Source: Elysia marginata (Eukaryota; Mollusca; Gastropoda; Plakobranchidae). From it: a stretch of 23,790 nucleotides of DNA. The translations under genes were made by a program, and so were the position numbers. Where the stretch lies: contig BMAT01001701.1 of the NCBI GenBank assembly GCA_019649035.1, forward strand, positions 21,300 through 45,089, in the 5' to 3' direction. Shown here one piece after another: positions 19,453 through 23,790 of this stretch; positions within the stretch are counted from its first letter, which is position 1; every line of letters begins with the position of its first letter. Under the pieces are notes generated by a model, which was not told the origin of the DNA, searched no databases, and saw only the letters and a program-made list of their open reading frames with translations.

Positions 19453-20610
19453 AAGTTGACTAAATCAGGACGAAGCAGAAGTGGTTCTGTGTGAACAGGT
19501 TGACCAAGTTAGGATGAACCAAGAGCGGTTGTGTAAGAACAGGTTGACCAAGTCAGGACGAAAACAGAGATGTTCTTTGCGAACAGGTTTAGCAAGTCAG
19601 GACAAAGCAAAAGCGGTTCAGTGTGAACAGGATGACCAAGTCAGGACGAAAACAGAGATGTTCTTTGCGAACAGGTTTAGCAAGTCAGGACAAAACAAAA
19701 GCGGTTCTGTGGGAACAGGTTGACCGAGTCAGGACGGAAACAGAGATGTTCTGTGGGAACAGGTTGACCAAGTCAGGACGAAGCAAGAGCTCTTCATTAT
19801 GAACAGGATGACCAAGTCAGGTCGAAAACAGAGATGTTATTTGTGAACAGATTCATCGAGTCAGGACGAAGAAAAAGCGGTTATAGATGAACAGGTTGAC
19901 CAAGTCAGGACGAAGCAAGAGAAGTTCTGCGAAAACAGGATGACCAAGTCAGGACGAAGCAAGAGAAGTTCTGTGGAAACAAGTTGACCAAGTGAGGATG
20001 AAATAAAAGCGGTTCAATGTGAACAGGTTGACGAAGTAAGGACGAACCAAGAGCTGTTCTGGCGGAACAGGTTGACCAAGTGAAGATGAAATAAAAGCAG
20101 TTCAATGTGAACAGGTTGACGAAGTAAGGACGAAGCAAGAGAAGTTCTGTGGAAACAGGTTGACCAAGTGAGGATGAAATAAAAACGGTTCAATGTGAAC
20201 AGGTTGACGAAGTAAGGACGAACCAAGAGCTGTTCTGGCGGAACAGGTTGACCAAGTGAGGATGAAATAAAAGCGGTTCAATGTGAACAGGTTGACGAAG
20301 TAAGGACGAAGCAAGAGAAGTTCTGTGGAAACAGGATGACCAAGTCAGGATGAACCAAGAGCTCTTCAGTATGAACAGGATGACCAAGTCAGGTCGAAAA
20401 CAGAGATGTTATTTGTGAACAGATTCATCGAGTCAGGACGAAGAAAAAGCGGTTATAGATGAACAGGTTGACCAAGTCAGGACGAAGCAAGAGAAGTTCT
20501 GTGGAAACAGGATGACCAAGTCAGGATGAACCAAGAGCTCTCCAGTATGAACAGATTGACATTGTCAGGACGAACCAAGAGCGGTGTGTGGGAACAAGTT
20601 GTACAGTTGT
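19453..20610. repeat. 44-bp minisatellite, about 26 units, with higher-order repeats
   Basis: A tandem array whose unit on the + strand reads roughly AACAGGTTGACCAAGTCAGG followed by ACGAAGCAAGAGCGGTTCTGTGTG (44 bp in total). Adjacent units are almost exactly 44 bp apart (for example TGACCAAGT at 19501 and 19545). Unit variants recur in order. A four-unit block (176 bp) repeats at 19965, 20141 and 20317. A longer run beginning at 19801 recurs at 20373, an offset of 572 bp, which is 13 units. The array ends within about 10 bp of the splice donor of the vWA exon at 20620, so it lies in the start of that gene's next intron. The overlapping minus-strand frames rich in Phe, Leu and Ser are artefacts of the repeat. 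Confidence 0.95.
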
Positions 20611-20619
20611 GTTACTTAC

Positions 20620-20822
20620 CTGCAATCTCACAAATCTTTTCTCCAAGTTCAAAAACGATATCGTCAAGGTAGGCAAAACTTGTGACATTCAACACATTTT
20701 CTGAATTCCCAGCGGCAACGTTCTGGAGTTCCTTGTACTCAACTCTAGAGCCTACCCCAACAGATATTACAGTGATACCAGCCTCGGCTGTCTTTAGTCC
20801 TTGGTTTTTTGTCCAAATTTTC
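20620..20822 (-). CDS. vWA-domain gene, exon 4 of those visible (C-terminal part of the vWA domain)
   Basis: The exon opens after a TTGTCTGGTGTAG acceptor and ends at GCAG|GTAAGT. With the phase-2 end of the preceding exon, it reads R-KIWTKNQGLKTAEAGITVISVGVG, then a Val/Glu-rich helix region, then SFAYLDDIVFELGEKICEIA. This matches the last third of a vWA domain: the helix after the TDG loop, the buried beta strand ITVISVGVG, and the final helix. It leaves the domain at phase 1. The donor is a perfect consensus. A 44-bp minisatellite begins almost immediately inside the next intron. The following exon was not found in the window, so the protein's C-terminal part is unknown. Confidence 0.85.
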
Positions 20823-21602
20823 CTACACCAGACAAGGTTGGGGTACAAGAAATTCAATGTGACATGTTAATAGAGAACAGTTGCCTTCATGTAAAAACAC
20901 AAAGTTTCAAAAAAGGAAAAAAAAAAAATTTAAAGTGATATTTATAGAAATTATATAGGAAAAGCGTTTTGCTCACCTGAATCATTGCTCGTAAAGCTGC
21001 TAAAAAACTATAGCTGAGGCAACCAGAGAAGACCAACAATAATTCATTTTATAACCGTTTGAGTGTTTATATAATCTTTTGGTTTTTTTTTTAACTTCTT
21101 AAATACAACTAGTGTGTCCTAAGCCCAAATACTTTTATACTTTAAAGCAAACAATTGTGAAAATTTCATATACGAGAAGTTTTTGATGAAAGGGCTCTAC
21201 CGGTATCTCAAGATAAGTTTACACAACTTATGTTTTGTTTACTCGTGCTGCATGTCTCATATACGAGCGTATTCCTGTTTTTAAAAGTAATTATATTTTG
21301 AGAACGATTAATGTTTGTCAAAATTAACAACACAACGTAACCATTCACTGAATAGGAATAATTATACAATACCATGTGTAAACTTTTAGTTTATTATCTT
21401 CACTGACCAAGTTGTCTGACTCATAATTGGCTAAAAAAAAGAGTTCGCCCTAATGCTCTGAAAATTGACAATAGTTTCCACCGACACGTCATTTCTAACT
21501 GGTATACGTTTTCGCTAAGAAGAGGACTAAAATCCATGATTTCTTGAGCTGAGAACCTAGCATTTACCACACAAACACACACCAAGCAACAATATAGCTC
21601 AC
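20823..21602 (-). other. Intron of the vWA gene
   Basis: A 780-bp intron with GTGAGC donor and TAG acceptor. It is AT-rich with no recognised element. The minus-strand open frame 21421-21648 runs through the donor and is not real past 21603. Confidence 0.75.
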
Positions 21603-21796
21603 CTCTGAGATTTACCATCTGTAAGAACAACAGCAATCTTTTGGACATTCGGCCGAACCACCTGTGCGCTCATCTGCGTTTCTCTCAAGTGAATGAGCCC
21701 ACGATATGTTTTCGTGTCCCAGCCCCATCTGTGCTTCAATCTGCTGATGGCCGCGATCACTTTCGCTTTCGTTGTAAAGTTGTTCAGCCCGAAGGA
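21603..21796 (-). CDS. vWA-domain gene, exon 3 of those visible (central part of the vWA domain)
   Basis: Read from an AAG acceptor (CGGCAAG|TCC) in phase 0, the exon encodes SFGLNNFTTKAKVIAAISRL, then HRWGWDTKTYRGLIHLRE, then RPNVQKIAVVLTDGKSQ, ending at CAGAG|GTGAGC in phase 2. WDTKT supplies the conserved Thr of the MIDAS, and LTDG supplies the second conserved Asp, as in integrin-type and matrilin / collagen VI-type vWA domains. The frame continues precisely from the preceding GAA|GTAAGT exon and into the next exon. The acceptor has a modest pyrimidine tract (TTTTCGATTCCTTTC), which makes the exact 5' boundary slightly uncertain. Confidence 0.85.
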
Positions 21797-22161
21797 CTTG
21801 CCGTGCATGAAAGGAATCGAAAATATTGTTTTTGAAGTATCATAACGAGTTATTTCAAGCGATTTAATATCTAGTTGATTTTTATTACTTTTTAAATTAG
21901 GCCCTTTTACGAAAAGAGGCCGAAACTTTTAGGTTCACCATTTGGTGATAAAAAGAAGTAGCATAGTGTGCCAGAAAAAAAATCTTAACGAGTGTCCAAT
22001 CTCTACTCAACATACACAATGTTTAGTCATCAATGAGCCAAGAAAATGGCGCGCACATTAAATATAGCTGACCCTCCAACTTTGTCGGTGTGCAAAGTTG
22101 ACAACAAATACAATCAAACTTCTTCTGGATAAAAAGATCTTTTATCCGCCATAGTACTTAC
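21797..22161 (-). other. Intron of the vWA gene
   Basis: A 365-bp intron with a perfect GTAAGT donor. It is AT-rich, with no recognised element. Confidence 0.75.
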
Positions 22162-22337
22162 TTCGTTATAGACTTTTGGACCAAATAAAGTCACGGCCAC
22201 CCTTGTCTTTTCTGAACCGATTTCAAGAGAAGAGACCAGATGCTTGCAAAATTTCTTCATCGAGCGAAAATTTTTAAGTGAAATAGACCTGGACGAATCC
22301 AGTAGAAGGCCTAGCTCCATGGGGGTTCCTCTACAAG
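22162..22337 (-). CDS. vWA-domain gene, exon 2 of those visible (N-terminal part of the vWA domain)
   Basis: After a pyrimidine-rich acceptor (CCCTTTTTTTTAG) two bases complete a codon begun in the previous exon. The exon then reads CRGTPMELGLLLDSSRS, SISLKNFRSMKKFCKHL and RVAVTLFGPKVYNE, ending at GAA|GTAAGT in phase 0. The stretch LLLDSSRS is the DxSxS MIDAS motif at the end of the first beta strand. The Cys shortly before it is typical of extracellular vWA modules. The ATG inside this exon is an internal Met, not a start, because the frame extends upstream through the acceptor into the previous exon. Confidence 0.87.
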
Positions 22338-23089
22338 CTAAAAAAAAGGGTTGGTGGATTAAATGAAGTTTCTTTGACTAAAGCAGGTGGTCAGTTCTAT
22401 GAATACTATCTCCATGATTAACGAGGCTATGACTATATAGTTAAAAGACATCACGCTTATATACGCAAGGGCATTATTTTTTATGCAATCGAGGTGTACG
22501 AGACCTAAATTTTTACATTTAAAATCTGAACTAGTGTTCAGTCACTAGACCTAGATTCACATGGCACCCATTTCAAAAACAAAATACGTTTAAAATTGAA
22601 TTTTAGCAGTGTGTTATAGAAGGGTACACAAGCAAAAAATGTTTCAAACTTTTAAGTATATCTTTTCTCGGAAAAAGCTATTTTATGGCATCGAAATAGG
22701 CATTTGTTTACCAGGCTTTTAGATTTAAAATTTGAGATATTAACTTTTTAATGAATGTTTAAAATATTTTGTTTCTGATTTTTGTTCTGGAATGTTGTTC
22801 AATTTTACATCCTTTTATATTCTATTTAATTGGACCAGTTATTCTGCGCTACACTGCAGACAGGGCAATAAAATTCTAACTTCAGTAATTAATAACATTT
22901 ATTAAATGTGTTTTATTCTCAAGAAAGTTCACGGTAGAAATAAACCCTCTCTTATAATACGTTGGATAAATTTTTGAAAGAAAAGATTTTAAATGAAATA
23001 CATTATCACATTGTAAACATAGTTAAAAATATGAAGCGAATATGTATTAATTGAAACATGAAAGGAAACAGCATAAAGATGACACTAAA

Positions 23090-23395
23090 TATGATCGTGA
23101 GCGATCCAATGACAAGGATTATGTCAATACAGCATGACACTTCTGTCTACATGAATGTGAGCAAAATAAAATAATGATTATGGCAAGACAGCATAACACT
23201 GTTGTATATAAATGAATGTGAGCAAAACAAAGACAAGGATTATGTCAATACAGCATGACACTTCTGTCTACATAAATGTGAGCAAAATAAAATAATGATT
23301 ATGGCAAGACAGCATAACACTGTTGTATATAAATGAATGTGAGCAAAACAAAGACAAGGATTATGTCAAGACAGTATGACACTGCCGTATGCATT
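23090..23395. repeat. 121-bp dimeric tandem repeat, about 2.5 copies
   Basis: ACAAGGATTATGTCAA recurs at 23112, 23233 and 23354 (the last with one change), an exact 121-bp period. Each repeat is made of two related ~60-bp halves. One half contains ACAGCATGACACTTCTGTC and the other ACAGCATAACACTGTTGTA, and both are followed by AATGTGAGCAAAA. The matched dimers are nearly identical, which suggests a recent duplication. Confidence 0.9.
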
Positions 23396-23572
23396 GAAGT
23401 ACATAACGGCTCTATACGACAATTAAACTCATTAACAATCCTGGGTCAGCTTGCAACAAAAAATGGGAGAATCAAAAGAATTTTATCTAGATTTTAGCCA
23501 AAGGCAGCACTCAAGCTCAAGTGCGAGAAGTTTGGCATTTCATCTCAAGTCAACCTCAGAGGAAAGTACAAT

Positions 23573-23675
23573 CGATGATTATGGTAATGATGATGATAGT
23601 AATGATGATGATGATGATGATTATAATAATAATGATTATGATGATGATGTGGTAGTGGTGGTGTCGGTGGTGAAG
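23573..23675. repeat. GAT/GTG trinucleotide repeat
   Basis: Imperfect GAT, AAT and GTG triplets. The Asp/Asn-rich plus-strand frame across it (23451-23702) is intronic to the vWA gene on the other strand and is best read as an artefact. Confidence 0.85.
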
Positions 23676-23742
23676 TATATATTGTTGTTACTGCACTTCT
23701 AACATTTTCAAACAAGAGAGGATGACTAGTCTGTTTACTTAC

Positions 23743-23790
23743 CTAAATAGACAATTTTGGGCGTCTCAGTTACCGGCTCCGTAGTTTTGG
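23743..23790 (-). CDS. vWA-domain gene, 3' part of an exon cut by the window edge (Thr/Pro linker)
   Basis: The last 48 bases, read on the minus strand, are open in one frame as KTTEPVTETPKIVYL. They end in a single G before a perfect GTAAGT donor (TTAG|GTAAGT). This phase-1 end joins the two bases that open the exon at 22337 to give an Ala codon, continuing directly into the CRGTPMELG start of the vWA domain. Thr/Pro-rich linkers of this kind separate domains in extracellular vWA proteins and are often O-glycosylated. The exon extends past the window, so upstream domains and the signal peptide are not visible. Confidence 0.7.

Larger units (their letters stand above)
22338..23742 (-). other. 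Intron of the vWA gene containing tandem repeats
   Basis: A 1.4-kb phase-1 intron with GTAAGT donor and TTTTAG acceptor. It contains the 121-bp dimeric repeat (23090-23395) and a GAT/ATG simple repeat (23573-23675). The rest is AT-rich with nothing recognised. Confidence 0.7.

Noticed and set aside
19905..20387. Overlapping minus-strand frames rich in Phe/Leu/Ser
   Set aside because: They are translations of the 44-bp minisatellite. The period is not a multiple of three, so frames rotate through each unit.
1..23790. CRISPR array or prokaryotic defence system
   Set aside because: The regular repeats (10, 44, 121 and ~187 bp) have no unique spacers, and the genes are spliced eukaryotic ones.

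Overview
This window looks like a piece of a repeat-rich, AT-rich animal nuclear genome, most likely a mollusc and probably a gastropod. The evidence is spliced genes with consensus GT/AG junctions, a metazoan extracellular von Willebrand A (vWA) gene, tRNA-derived SINEs, decayed non-LTR retrotransposons, many (TC)n microsatellites, and an assembly gap. The taxon is an inference from the style of the repeats; no single sequence proves it. There is no bacterial, phage or CRISPR signal.

Two host genes can be supported. (1) A complete intron-free coding region on the + strand (4714-6255) encodes a 513-residue, 12-segment major facilitator superfamily transporter, closest in style to the oxalate:formate antiporter / monocarboxylate carrier group. 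A probable 5'UTR splice acceptor lies just upstream of the ATG and a poly(A) signal lies downstream. (2) On the minus strand at the right end, four spliced exons (23743 to >23790, 22162-22337, 21603-21796, 20620-20822) join in frame. They encode a short Thr/Pro-rich linker followed by one complete vWA domain with its metal-binding (MIDAS) residues. The gene runs off the right edge and also continues to the left of 20620, where I could not find the next exon.

Layout from left to right: a SINE with a (TC)n tail (288-660); unannotated AT-rich DNA with a second, tRNA-Leu-like SINE (2440-2781); the transporter gene; (TC)n and AAT-rich tracts (6936-7680); an unusual block (8040-10140) of palindromic units carrying an internal 10-bp GAAACC repeat, arranged in opposite orientations around a 67-bp-arm hairpin; a ~0.8 kb ACT/CTG trinucleotide array; an assembly gap (11600-12022) inside a CTT repeat; a decayed L2/CR1-like LINE end (12090-12665); a G-quadruplex motif; another (CT)n tract; a long decayed L1/Tx1-like LINE (14640-16740) cut by a SINE fragment with a target-site duplication; unannotated DNA; a 44-bp minisatellite of about 26 units with exact higher-order periods (19453-20610) that ends about 10 bp from a splice donor of the vWA gene; then the vWA exons, with a 121-bp dimeric repeat and a GAT array in their first visible intron.

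The two genes show no functional link. Most of the interest is in the repeat architecture: nested insertions that can be dated relative to each other, a phased 10-bp repeat system, and a minisatellite with higher-order structure inside a gene.
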